This document shows, in pieces, positions 1 to 5,244 of a stretch of DNA of 5,244 nucleotides. Positions within the stretch are counted from its first letter, which is position 1; the number at the start of each line of letters is the position of its first letter. The stretch is from assembly GCA_947088195.1 (NCBI GenBank), contig CAMUFS010000225.1, positions 1 to 5,244 on the forward strand, written 5' to 3'. The DNA is from an uncultured Clostridia bacterium (GTDB taxonomy: Bacteria > Bacillota > Clostridia > Lachnospirales > Lachnospiraceae). Position numbers and translations under genes: made by a program. A model generated the notes under the pieces. That model was not told the origin of the DNA. It did no database searches and saw nothing but the letters and a program-made list of their open reading frames with translations.

Positions 1-255
1 CCACTTTGGAATATCCGCTGTAATCTCATTTGCCTGAACAATAATCAAATCATATGTATCAATCTGATTTTTCCATTTTTCAAAAAACAGCGAAAATCCG
101 ATTCCACATTTAATTGCTGTTTTTCTCAAAATATTTCCGACAAGTCCCTGCCTAATATAAGTTGCATCAATATGTATCAAATCCTTCTTTGCAATTTCTC
201 GTCCCCAATATTCCCTTTTTGACGGCCAAAGCATCAATATATTATTATATTTCAA
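1..255 (-). CDS. N-terminal part of a probable glycosyltransferase (runs off left edge)
   Basis: An open frame of 85 codons runs without a stop from a TTG at 255-253 to the window edge. The TTG is chosen because a TGAGG ribosome binding site (268-264) lies 8 bases before it; an ATG seven codons further in (234-232) has no comparable site. The protein begins MKYNNILMLWPSKREYWG, a hydrophobic first strand followed by a basic loop, and later has a second strand (DLIIVQAN, residues 69-76). That resembles the start of a Rossmann-like GT-B glycosyltransferase domain. No catalytic motif falls inside the visible part. It follows two GT4 genes after a 10-base gap, and its ribosome binding site contains the stop codon of the preceding gene, so it is very probably co-translated with them and adds another sugar or modification to the same glycan. 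The family is not recognised with certainty; the functional call rests mainly on context. Confidence 0.6.
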   Translation of the reverse strand, partial: MKYNNILMLWPSKREYWGREIAKKDLIHIDATYIRQGLVGNILRKTAIKCGIGFSLFFEKWKNQIDTYDLIIVQANEITADIPKW

Positions 256-263
256 TGTAATTA

Positions 264-268
264 CCTCA
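264..268 (-). promoter_or_regulatory. Ribosome binding site containing the upstream stop codon
   Basis: TGAGG serves both as the TGA stop of the glycosyltransferase at 266-1393 and as the Shine-Dalgarno core for the TTG start at 255, eight bases on. It decides the TTG start of the left-edge gene and suggests that a ribosome finishing one gene can restart on the next. Confidence 0.7.
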
Positions 269-1393
269 CCGTATCCCAGAGCTTGCCATTTTTATATAAA
301 ACTCACGAAGAAATAATGCAATATCTGTTATATCATAACCATGCTGTCGCAATACCTCTATGGTATCTGCTTTTATGTCCTTTTTCAAAAATCTCTTTGT
401 TTCTCTCGCCCAGACTGCCGGTGATTGTCTCAATGATAATTTTTTAATATATGGTGTGATACACACTTCGTCCGTTATACAGTCCGAGATAATTGCCCTT
501 AGGGAAGCTGCCTGAGCTTCAATGGGAACAAGAGGTACTCCTTCATATAAAGAGGGAAAAAGCATAATGTCAAAATAATGAAGAAGGCATGGCACATCCG
601 ATCGTTCTCCCAGAAAAATAACATCCTTCTCCAAGCCATACCTTTGTATTCTCTTTTCTATTTCAGAACGTTTTGGACCCATTCCCACCAAAAAAAGCTT
701 TGAGGGATGCTTTTTGTGAAATTCATAAAAGACATCAATAAGAAATTTGTGATTTTTCACAGGAAGAAATTTACCAACATGTCCAATTTTTATTATATTG
801 GCATTTGTTCTAAATTCTCTTTCATACATTTCTTTTTTCTCTTTTGTAAAATTACAATACTCCGGTAAATTCACGCCATTTTTTACTATAATAAATTTAC
901 TGTTTTGCCCAAAACCGAAAATCCCTGCCTGACGAGAACATGCTATTTTTTCAGTCGCATATCTATTTACTAATAAGCGATTAAAATAATGACATAGAGC
1001 ACTGAGTGGCGAATATGCCTTTGTGCTGTGTATATGCATAATTCTGCATTTAATTTTATATTTTTTAGCAAGTATTAATGGTATTATGTACAATAAGGTA
1101 TTTCCATGTACATGAATAATTTGATATTCCTTATGTGTCTTAAAAAATCTTTCTGTGTCTTTTATATTTTTGATAATTTTTTTGGGAAAGGGAGATACTT
1201 GATATACCTTCCCACCTAGCTGGTTAATCTGAGGTTCATAATATCTTTGATCGGAGCGTATTAAAAAATCAAATTGAATCTGCCGTGTATCCATGCTTCG
1301 ATACCAACTCATTATATCCTTTTCCGCCCCGCCAGTCCCAATTCCATTAATAATATGTAAGACACGTATGGGATTCTTTTCTGTCACTGCCAT
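266..1393 (-). CDS. GT4-family glycosyltransferase, EpsF-like
   Basis: This 375-residue protein has the full length of a GT-B retaining glycosyltransferase of family GT4. The N-terminal acceptor-binding domain starts with VLHIINGIGTGGAEK (residues 11-25), the glycine-rich loop typical of EpsF-like enzymes. The C-terminal nucleotide-sugar domain shows HVGKFLPVKNH (205-215), where Lys208 stands where many relatives have Arg, and Lys213 is the usual second phosphate-binding lysine. The E-x7-E motif is present as Glu284 and Glu292 in SLYEGVPLVPIEAQAA. The loop just after it reads SLRAIISD, where relatives usually have Gly rather than Ser. It likely acts at the inner membrane face, adding one sugar to an undecaprenyl-linked chain; donor and linkage cannot be read from the sequence. 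The ATG start at 1393 has TGAGG (1405-1401) seven bases before it and overlaps the end of the upstream glycosyltransferase by 10 bases, suggesting coupled translation. Its GC content is visibly lower than that of the initiation genes. Confidence 0.9.
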   Translation of the reverse strand: MAVTEKNPIRVLHIINGIGTGGAEKDIMSWYRSMDTRQIQFDFLIRSDQRYYEPQINQLGGKVYQVSPFPKKIIKNIKDTERFFKTHKEYQIIHVHGNTLLYIIPLILAKKYKIKCRIMHIHSTKAYSPLSALCHYFNRLLVNRYATEKIACSRQAGIFGFGQNSKFIIVKNGVNLPEYCNFTKEKKEMYEREFRTNANIIKIGHVGKFLPVKNHKFLIDVFYEFHKKHPSKLFLVGMGPKRSEIEKRIQRYGLEKDVIFLGERSDVPCLLHYFDIMLFPSLYEGVPLVPIEAQAASLRAIISDCITDEVCITPYIKKLSLRQSPAVWARETKRFLKKDIKADTIEVLRQHGYDITDIALFLREFYIKMASSGIR

Positions 1394-2505
1394 AACAATT
1401 CCTCATATAACTTTTTCATCCGTTTTTTAATATGAATTAAATTAATCTTTTTTAAAATTAAATGATAATCGACCTTATAGCGATTGTGCAAAATATCATC
1501 TATAGCTTTTTCCAATACCTCTTTAACATGATCCACATCATCCGGGCGAAATAAATACTCCGTCAGCAGATCTCTGTTCCCGCGTATGTCTGAACATGCC
1601 GCTGGCAAATTACAGGCGATCGCCTCCATCAAAGCCATTGGAAGCCCTTCCTGTCTGGACGGCAATACAAATAAATCTGCACTCTGGCAAATATCTGCTA
1701 TATCGTTGCGATAGCCTAAAAATAAAATCTGCTCTTTTACTCCCAATTCCTCTGAAATTTTCTCAAGTCTCTCCCTCAGTGCCCCACAGCCACATAACAA
1801 ATATTTTATCTGAGGATTATTTAATTTTTGAATCGCTCGTATCACAACCTCGTGATTTTTCCGTTTACTCAGCTCACCTACTGACAATAGAATGATATCG
1901 GAATCTGATAATCCAAATTCTTTTCTCTTTTTGCTTATGTCAACGGTTCCAGAACAAAATTGTTTTACATCCACGCCAATACCCGGCAAATATTTTATTT
2001 TTTCTGCATACATCTTTTTTTTCGCCAGAACATAATCCTCTTTGTTAATAGTAATTAAAAGATCTGTCACACACGATAATATTTTTTCAATCGGATAATA
2101 GATAAGCCAGCTCTGTATAGGCGCGCCTTTATAAAAATGAAATCCATGTGCTGTGTAAATAACCTTTGTTCCCCTTTTTCGATAGGCTGCCGCACACAGA
2201 CGTGCCAATGTACCTCCCACAGGTGTATGACAGTGTACAATATCAAAATGATGCTTTGCAAACAATGTCTTGAGCTGATGGTATGCCCTGATATTTTCGA
2301 CCTGAAAAGGATCTCTTGAAAAATCAATCTGATGGCACAATAACCTTGCCTCTCTTAATTTCTCTTTTTCCCTTGTACTTGGCAGCATACAAAAATTAGA
2401 GGCTGCATGTACTTCATATCCCATTTTCTGCAACAGTTCTACATCACTTAATTCAAAGCTTGCTATAAAACCACCTACTGTGGCAACAATCAAAGCCTTT
2501 TTCAT
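1384..2505 (-). CDS. GT4-family glycosyltransferase, CapM/PglA-like
   Basis: A 373-residue GT-B enzyme of family GT4. It starts MKKALIVATVGGFIASFELS and carries HCHTP (residues 91-95) and TAHGFHFYKGAP (118-129), the latter typical of the CapM/PglA-like group that adds a HexNAc or similar sugar to a lipid-linked monosaccharide. The donor-site region VGELSKRKNHE (209-219) supplies the Lys residues that contact diphosphate, and E-x7-E is present as Glu286 and Glu294 in SRQEGLPMALMEA. The open frame extends 15 codons upstream to a TTG at 2550, but the ATG at 2505 is preferred: TGAGG (2518-2514) lies 8 bases before it and the protein then begins at the expected first beta strand. Its position directly after the acetyltransferase suggests that it adds the second sugar to the lipid-linked first sugar, as PglA does in Campylobacter; this is inference, as is the donor. 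It overlaps the following gene by 10 bases. Confidence 0.9.
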   Translation of the reverse strand: MKKALIVATVGGFIASFELSDVELLQKMGYEVHAASNFCMLPSTREKEKLREARLLCHQIDFSRDPFQVENIRAYHQLKTLFAKHHFDIVHCHTPVGGTLARLCAAAYRKRGTKVIYTAHGFHFYKGAPIQSWLIYYPIEKILSCVTDLLITINKEDYVLAKKKMYAEKIKYLPGIGVDVKQFCSGTVDISKKRKEFGLSDSDIILLSVGELSKRKNHEVVIRAIQKLNNPQIKYLLCGCGALRERLEKISEELGVKEQILFLGYRNDIADICQSADLFVLPSRQEGLPMALMEAIACNLPAACSDIRGNRDLLTEYLFRPDDVDHVKEVLEKAIDDILHNRYKVDYHLILKKINLIHIKKRMKKLYEELLWQ

Positions 2506-2513
2506 TTCTATTG

Positions 2514-2518
2514 CCTCA
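2514..2518 (-). promoter_or_regulatory. Ribosome binding site containing the pglD-like stop codon
   Basis: TGAGG combines the TGA stop of the acetyltransferase gene with the Shine-Dalgarno core for the ATG at 2505, eight bases on. The geometry is identical to that at 264-268. It favours the ATG at 2505 over the upstream TTG at 2550 as start of the glycosyltransferase. Confidence 0.7.
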
Positions 2519-3154
2519 TTCCACATCTCTTCTTTTTGCAGGTATTCCAATATAAGTTCCTGATTCCTCTATATTTCTGACCACCACAGCACCAGCGCCG
2601 ACAATGCAATTATCACAGATATAAATATTATTGCTCACACTGGCACCAATGCCGATCCAGCTTCTTCTACCTATATGAACCGTTCCAGCTATCCTTGTGC
2701 CTACTGATATATGTGTAAAATCTTCTATTACACTGTCATGTTCTATAATCGCTCCTGTGTTGACAATACATTGTCTCCCCACTATGCTGTCAGAATTTAT
2801 CACAGCATTTGCCATAATCACTGTTCCTTCCCCAATAGAAGGCTTCTGCCTCCTATTTGTGCCAATATCAGAAATAACTGCTGTTGGATGGATCGCCGTA
2901 TACCATCTCACCCCTAATAATTTTTCTGCAATCGCCTCTCTTACATTTCCATCCCCAACCGCTATAAAAAACTCAGTATCATCCATATACTCTCTATATC
3001 TGTCTGTTGTACCAAGAATGGGCAGCCCAATAAATCGATCCGGCAAATGAGTATTGTCATCTAAAAATCCGACTATTCTGTCACCACATTTATATACGAT
3101 ATCTGCAACAACCTTCCCATGTCCTCCAGCGCCTATAATAATTACCTTTCTCAT
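2516..3154 (-). CDS. pglD: PglD-like UDP-4-amino-sugar N-acetyltransferase
   Basis: A 212-residue protein of the PglD/NeuD sugar acyltransferase family, close to the usual length. The N-terminal UDP-sugar-binding Rossmann-like domain begins RKVIIIGAGGHGKVVADI (residues 2-19), has FLDD (30-33) and AVGDGNVRE (65-73). From about residue 87 the hexapeptide repeats of a left-handed beta-helix follow. His139 in AIIEHDSV matches the catalytic base of Campylobacter PglD (His125); its neighbour Asp140 takes the place of Glu126. The C-terminal GIPAKR (203-208) is the usual end of the fold. Predicted reaction: transfer of acetyl from acetyl-CoA to the C4 amine of UDP-4-amino-4,6-dideoxy-HexNAc, giving UDP-N,N'-diacetylbacillosamine in the cytoplasm. 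The ATG overlaps the stop of the preceding transferase as ATGA (4 bases), so translation is probably coupled. A short extra segment around residues 97-106 (DIGTNRRQKP) interrupts an early helix turn. Other 4-amino-sugar substrates remain possible. Confidence 0.9.
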   Translation of the reverse strand: MRKVIIIGAGGHGKVVADIVYKCGDRIVGFLDDNTHLPDRFIGLPILGTTDRYREYMDDTEFFIAVGDGNVREAIAEKLLGVRWYTAIHPTAVISDIGTNRRQKPSIGEGTVIMANAVINSDSIVGRQCIVNTGAIIEHDSVIEDFTHISVGTRIAGTVHIGRRSWIGIGASVSNNIYICDNCIVGAGAVVVRNIEESGTYIGIPAKRRDVE

Positions 3155-3819
3155 ACCGAATTTCCCTTAAACTCCTCCATTGTCACTGAATTACATGAAT
3201 GTATTCCCTCTTTCTTAATCACCGTTTTTACTGTTTGAAAAACAATACTCCAATCTCTAAAAAATGAAATATGATCAACATAATAGACATCCATCGCAAA
3301 CCTTTTTTCCCAACTGATGGCATTTCTCCCATGCACCTGTGCATACCCGGTAAAGCCCGGTCTAACCTCATGCCTTCTCGCCTGATGTTCATTGTAAAGC
3401 GGCAGATATTTTACAAGCAATGGGCGTGGTCCCACCACCGCCATATCTCCCCTTAAAATATTGAATAATTCTGGCAATTCATCCAGTGAAGTAAAACGGA
3501 GAAATTTTCCAAAATCTGTGAGACGCACAGCATCCGGCAACAAATTTCCATCCAAATCTCTCTTGTCTGTCATGGTACGAAACTTATATAAAATAAAAAT
3601 TTTTCCATTAAGCCCCGGTCTTTCTTGTCTAAAAATCACAGGTGCCCCCAGCCTAATACGAACAAGCAACGCTGTGATCAACATAACAGGAAAAAGTACA
3701 ACAATCCCTACAAGAGCACAGCAGAAATCCTGCGGACGTTTCAGATACCTTTCATACCAACCCATTTTATGTTTTTTCTGTCTTTTCTTTTTACTCAAAA
3801 CATGCTTTGACAACCTCAA
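3151..3819 (-). CDS. pglC: PglC-like undecaprenyl-phosphate sugar phosphotransferase
   Basis: A monotopic phosphoglycosyl transferase of the bacterial sugar transferase family in its small, single-domain form (222 residues from TTG, or 204 from an internal ATG at 3765). It has one hydrophobic segment (about residues 34-53), expected to form a re-entrant membrane helix, then KFRTM (79-83), SLDELPELFNILRGDM (111-126) with the catalytic pair Asp113-Glu114, VVGPRPL (128-134), and RPGFTGYAQVHGRN (153-166). Predicted role: transfer of a phospho-sugar, here probably diacetylbacillosamine-1-phosphate, from UDP to undecaprenyl phosphate, starting glycan assembly at the inner membrane face. Start choice: TTG at 3819 has a strong AAAGGAG site five bases upstream, while the ATG at 3765 has only A-rich sequence before it. 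The TTG start adds a very basic stretch (KKKRQKKHK) and a 29-base overlap with the aminotransferase; the ATG start would fit the usual family N-terminus better. The membrane helix has Phe43-Pro44 where Campylobacter PglC has Ser-Pro. Confidence 0.9.
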   Translation of the reverse strand: MRLSKHVLSKKKRQKKHKMGWYERYLKRPQDFCCALVGIVVLFPVMLITALLVRIRLGAPVIFRQERPGLNGKIFILYKFRTMTDKRDLDGNLLPDAVRLTDFGKFLRFTSLDELPELFNILRGDMAVVGPRPLLVKYLPLYNEHQARRHEVRPGFTGYAQVHGRNAISWEKRFAMDVYYVDHISFFRDWSIVFQTVKTVIKKEGIHSCNSVTMEEFKGNSV

Positions 3820-5059
3820 TAATTCTCCTTTGCTGTTCTGGCGTCATTTTATTGTCACTTGGCAGACACAACCCTCTGCTGAAAATATCCATACTAACGT
3901 CAAACGGTTTTCCGTCCTTTTCCATCCCATCACCATGCATATATGCATTGGTCTTTGCTCTTCCGTCTCCCTCTCTGGTCACAAATCCATTGTTTCGATA
4001 CATTGGCTGCATATGCATCGGCTTCCAGATAGGCCGCCCCTCCGCATAAATACTGCTTATTGCCTGCAATATTTCTGTGGGACAGCTCTTGCCTGTCTCG
4101 CTAATATACAAAGCCTCCTGTTCTCCTCTCACCTGTCTACACATTGCCTCTGGATTAATTGACAAACAAGAAAGCCAGAAATTTGGCTCAGAATTTTCCT
4201 CATCATATGGATTCATGGCAACCGGCAAATCTCGAAAACCTTCTTTATATCTTTTATAAATAGCTTTCTTTTGAGCAATATGCTCCTCCAAATGCAAAAA
4301 TTGACCTCTCACCACTCCGGCGATCAGATTGCTCATTCGATAGTTGTACCCCAGCTCCTCATGCTGATACCATGGCGCATCCTCCCGCGCCTGCGTGGAC
4401 CACTTGCGGACCTTATCCGCCGCTTCCTTGCTGTCTGTCAGAAACATTCCACCAGACGAACCAGTAATAATCTTATTTCCATTAAAAGATATTGCACAAT
4501 ATGTACCAAAATCTCCTGTCTGTCTGCCTTTATACACAGCGCCAAGCGATTCTGCCGCATCTTCTATTAATATTGCATGATGCCGATCACATATTTCCTT
4601 CAACTCATCTAATTTGCCCGGCGTCCCATAAAGATGGGCCAAAACAACAAATTTGACATCAGGATAAAGCTGAAATGCTTTCCTTAGTGCTTCCGGCTCC
4701 ATATTCCATGTATCATATTCCGTATCAATAAAAATGGGAATACCACCTTCATAGACCACAGGATTCACTGTAGCGCTAAATGTCATATCCGAACAAAAGA
4801 CCCTATCTCCTGCCTTCACACCTGCTAATTTAACCGCCATATGAAGCGCTGCCGTCCCTGAAGACAATGCAACCGCATATCCACACCCTATTTTTTGACA
4901 GACTAATCTTTCTGCCTCATCGATATGCATCCCTACCGTTGACACCCAGTTTGTATTGTAGGCATCTTCGATATATCTTAACTCTTCCCCGTGCATCGTC
5001 GGGGAGCTCAGCCATACTTTTGTTGAAAATGGCTCAAATTGATTTCTTGGATTAAACAT
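3791..5059 (-). CDS. pglE: PglE-like PLP-dependent UDP-4-keto-sugar aminotransferase
   Basis: A 422-residue enzyme of the DegT/DnrJ/EryC1/StrS aminotransferase family, fold type I, slightly longer than the common 370-400 residues. Visible cofactor sites are SSGTAALH (residues 66-73), which binds the PLP phosphate, EDAAESLG (166-173) with Asp167 contacting the pyridine nitrogen, and SFNGNKIITGSSGGM (191-205) with Lys196 as the Schiff-base lysine. The N-terminal WLSSPTMHGEE and C-terminal IFSRGLCLPSDNKMTPEQQ are typical of PglE-like members. Predicted reaction: glutamate-dependent amination of UDP-2-acetamido-2,6-dideoxy-4-keto-hexose to the 4-amino sugar in the cytoplasm, feeding the acetyltransferase two genes downstream. 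The ATG at 5059 has AAGGGTG about eight bases before it and no competing start. It is the first gene of the cluster visible here, after a noncoding leader. The partner 4,6-dehydratase (PglF type) is not in the window. Family and reaction type are firm; the exact sugar is inferred from the neighbouring PglC- and PglD-like genes. Confidence 0.92.
   Translation of the reverse strand: MFNPRNQFEPFSTKVWLSSPTMHGEELRYIEDAYNTNWVSTVGMHIDEAERLVCQKIGCGYAVALSSGTAALHMAVKLAGVKAGDRVFCSDMTFSATVNPVVYEGGIPIFIDTEYDTWNMEPEALRKAFQLYPDVKFVVLAHLYGTPGKLDELKEICDRHHAILIEDAAESLGAVYKGRQTGDFGTYCAISFNGNKIITGSSGGMFLTDSKEAADKVRKWSTQAREDAPWYQHEELGYNYRMSNLIAGVVRGQFLHLEEHIAQKKAIYKRYKEGFRDLPVAMNPYDEENSEPNFWLSCLSINPEAMCRQVRGEQEALYISETGKSCPTEILQAISSIYAEGRPIWKPMHMQPMYRNNGFVTREGDGRAKTNAYMHGDGMEKDGKPFDVSMDIFSRGLCLPSDNKMTPEQQRRIIEVVKACFE
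3825..3831 (-). promoter_or_regulatory. Strong ribosome binding site inside the aminotransferase gene, for TTG start
   Basis: AAAGGAG lies within the last codons of the aminotransferase gene, five bases before the TTG at 3819. It is one of the best Shine-Dalgarno matches in the window and supports starting the PglC-like protein at TTG, which adds 18 mostly basic residues compared with the ATG at 3765. By chance it could also just reflect the coding sequence, since AAA/GGA-type codons are common here. Confidence 0.55.
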
Positions 5060-5088
5060 GGTTGATTCACCCTTTTATTTATCTTCTT

Positions 5089-5094
5089 GTTATA
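5089..5094 (-). promoter_or_regulatory. Weak candidate -10 element for the operon
   Basis: TATAAC matches five of six bases of the sigma-A -10 consensus and would start transcription about 20-25 bases before the aminotransferase ATG, leaving room for its ribosome binding site. No good -35 hexamer lies 16-18 bases upstream; that position falls inside the dyad at 5110-5131. Transcription may instead come from a promoter further upstream, outside the window, so this is a tentative call. Confidence 0.25.
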
Positions 5095-5109
5095 TTTGCT
5101 TGCAGGAAG

Positions 5110-5131
5110 CTATATTTTATGCAAAATATAG
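5110..5131. repeat. Perfect 9-base inverted repeat with 4-base centre (possible operator)
   Basis: CTATATTTT (5110-5118) and AAAATATAG (5123-5131) are exact reverse complements around ATGC. The dyad lies 51 bases before the aminotransferase start and just upstream of the candidate -10 element, where a regulator could bind. It is almost pure A/T and no T-run follows it on either strand, so it does not look like an intrinsic terminator. It could also be a weak RNA hairpin in the leader, or a chance palindrome in AT-rich DNA. Confidence 0.5.
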
Positions 5132-5166
5132 TTATCACTTATTTGTAATAGAAGAATCATGTTCGA

Positions 5167-5204
5167 GACAGGTCCACCCAGAGAATTGCCTATGGTCCTC
5201 TGTC
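5167..5204. repeat. Imperfect inverted repeat, REP-like hairpin
   Basis: GACAGGTCCA (5167-5176) can pair with TGGTCC (5193-5198) and TGTC (5201-5204), leaving one T-T mismatch, a two-base bulge and a 16-base loop. On the minus strand the right arm reads GGGGTGACAGAGGACC. This resembles, from memory, dispersed intergenic repeats of gut Clostridia, some of which accompany REP-associated (Y1/RAYT-type) transposases. It stands out as GC-richer than the adjacent AT-rich leader. Function is unknown; it could act as a weak terminator or be a passive dispersed repeat. Confidence 0.4.
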
Positions 5205-5244
5205 ACCCCGCTCCCGCTTAGTTCAAAACGTAGCGGATGCTAAA

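Larger units (their letters stand above)
5060..5244. other. Noncoding leader upstream of the aminotransferase
   Basis: About 185 bases before the first gene carry no convincing gene on either strand. They divide into an AT-rich half next to the gene (5060-5160), with the dyad and weak promoter, and a GC-richer half (5161-5244), with the imperfect hairpin. On the minus strand nine codons from the window edge (5244-5218) read FSIRYVLN and a TAA stop, which could be the tail of a neighbouring gene but are too few to call. Confidence 0.5.

Noticed and set aside
2506..2550. TTG at 2550 as start of the CapM/PglA-like glycosyltransferase
   Set aside because: It would add 15 residues before the first beta strand and overlap the acetyltransferase gene by 35 bases, while the ATG at 2505 has a well-placed TGAGG site and gives the usual family N-terminus.
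3891..3990. The glycine/lysine-rich stretch near residues 361-390 of the aminotransferase as an unusual insertion
   Set aside because: PglE-like members from Firmicutes commonly have a variable loop just before the conserved IFSRGLCLPS end, so this looks ordinary.
3461..4162. A 233-codon plus-strand open frame
   Set aside because: It lies antisense to the aminotransferase end and the transferase start, which carry clear family motifs. Its translation is rich in Ser, Cys and His with no domain pattern, as expected of a shadow frame.
5110..5131. The AT-rich dyad as an intrinsic terminator
   Set aside because: The stem is almost entirely A/T and no T-run follows on either strand, so it would be too weak.
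5058..5243. A 61-codon plus-strand open frame in the leader
   Set aside because: It has no recognisable domain, sits over the inverted repeats, and overlaps the start of the aminotransferase; nothing supports it as a gene.
1..5244. tRNA, rRNA, CRISPR arrays, insertion sequences or att sites
   Set aside because: No cloverleaf, direct repeat-spacer pattern, transposase frame or paired terminal repeats were seen; almost all of the window is occupied by six tightly packed genes.

Overview
The window is a compact, entirely minus-strand gene cluster for building a membrane-linked surface or protein glycan. It reads from right to left. Low GC content, strong GGAG/TGAGG-type ribosome binding sites, TTG starts and protein sequences of a Firmicutes type suggest a Clostridia member, possibly Lachnospiraceae. 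This assignment rests on sequence style and recollection of families, not on a search.

Layout in transcription order. Positions 5244-5060 are a noncoding leader of about 185 bases. It holds an imperfect GC-richer hairpin, a perfect AT-rich dyad, a weak candidate promoter and, at the very edge, nine in-frame codons that may be the tail of another gene. Next come a DegT/DnrJ/EryC1/StrS (PglE-type) aminotransferase (5059-3791), a PglC-type phosphoglycosyl transferase (3819-3151), a PglD-type sugar O/N-acyltransferase of the left-handed beta-helix fold (3154-2516), a GT4 glycosyltransferase (2505-1384), a second, EpsF-like GT4 glycosyltransferase (1393-266), and the first 85 codons of a further protein running off the left edge (255-1), probably another glycosyltransferase. 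Genes overlap or lie within about 10 bases of each other, so they almost certainly form one operon.

How the genes fit together. The first three correspond to PglE, PglC and PglD of Campylobacter. PglE aminates a UDP-4-keto-6-deoxy-HexNAc, PglD acetylates the new amine to give UDP-N,N'-diacetylbacillosamine, and PglC transfers the phospho-sugar to undecaprenyl phosphate on the inner membrane face. The GT4 enzymes then extend the lipid-linked sugar. The 4,6-dehydratase (PglF type), flippase, polymerase or oligosaccharyltransferase needed to complete the pathway are not in this window, so whether the product is a capsule/exopolysaccharide or a protein glycan cannot be decided here.

Nothing in the window amounts to a clearly new system. 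The points most worth a second look are the bacillosamine-type initiation module in a Gram-positive setting, repeated stop-in-Shine-Dalgarno junctions, the start and membrane-motif peculiarities of the PglC-like enzyme, and the two structured elements in the leader.
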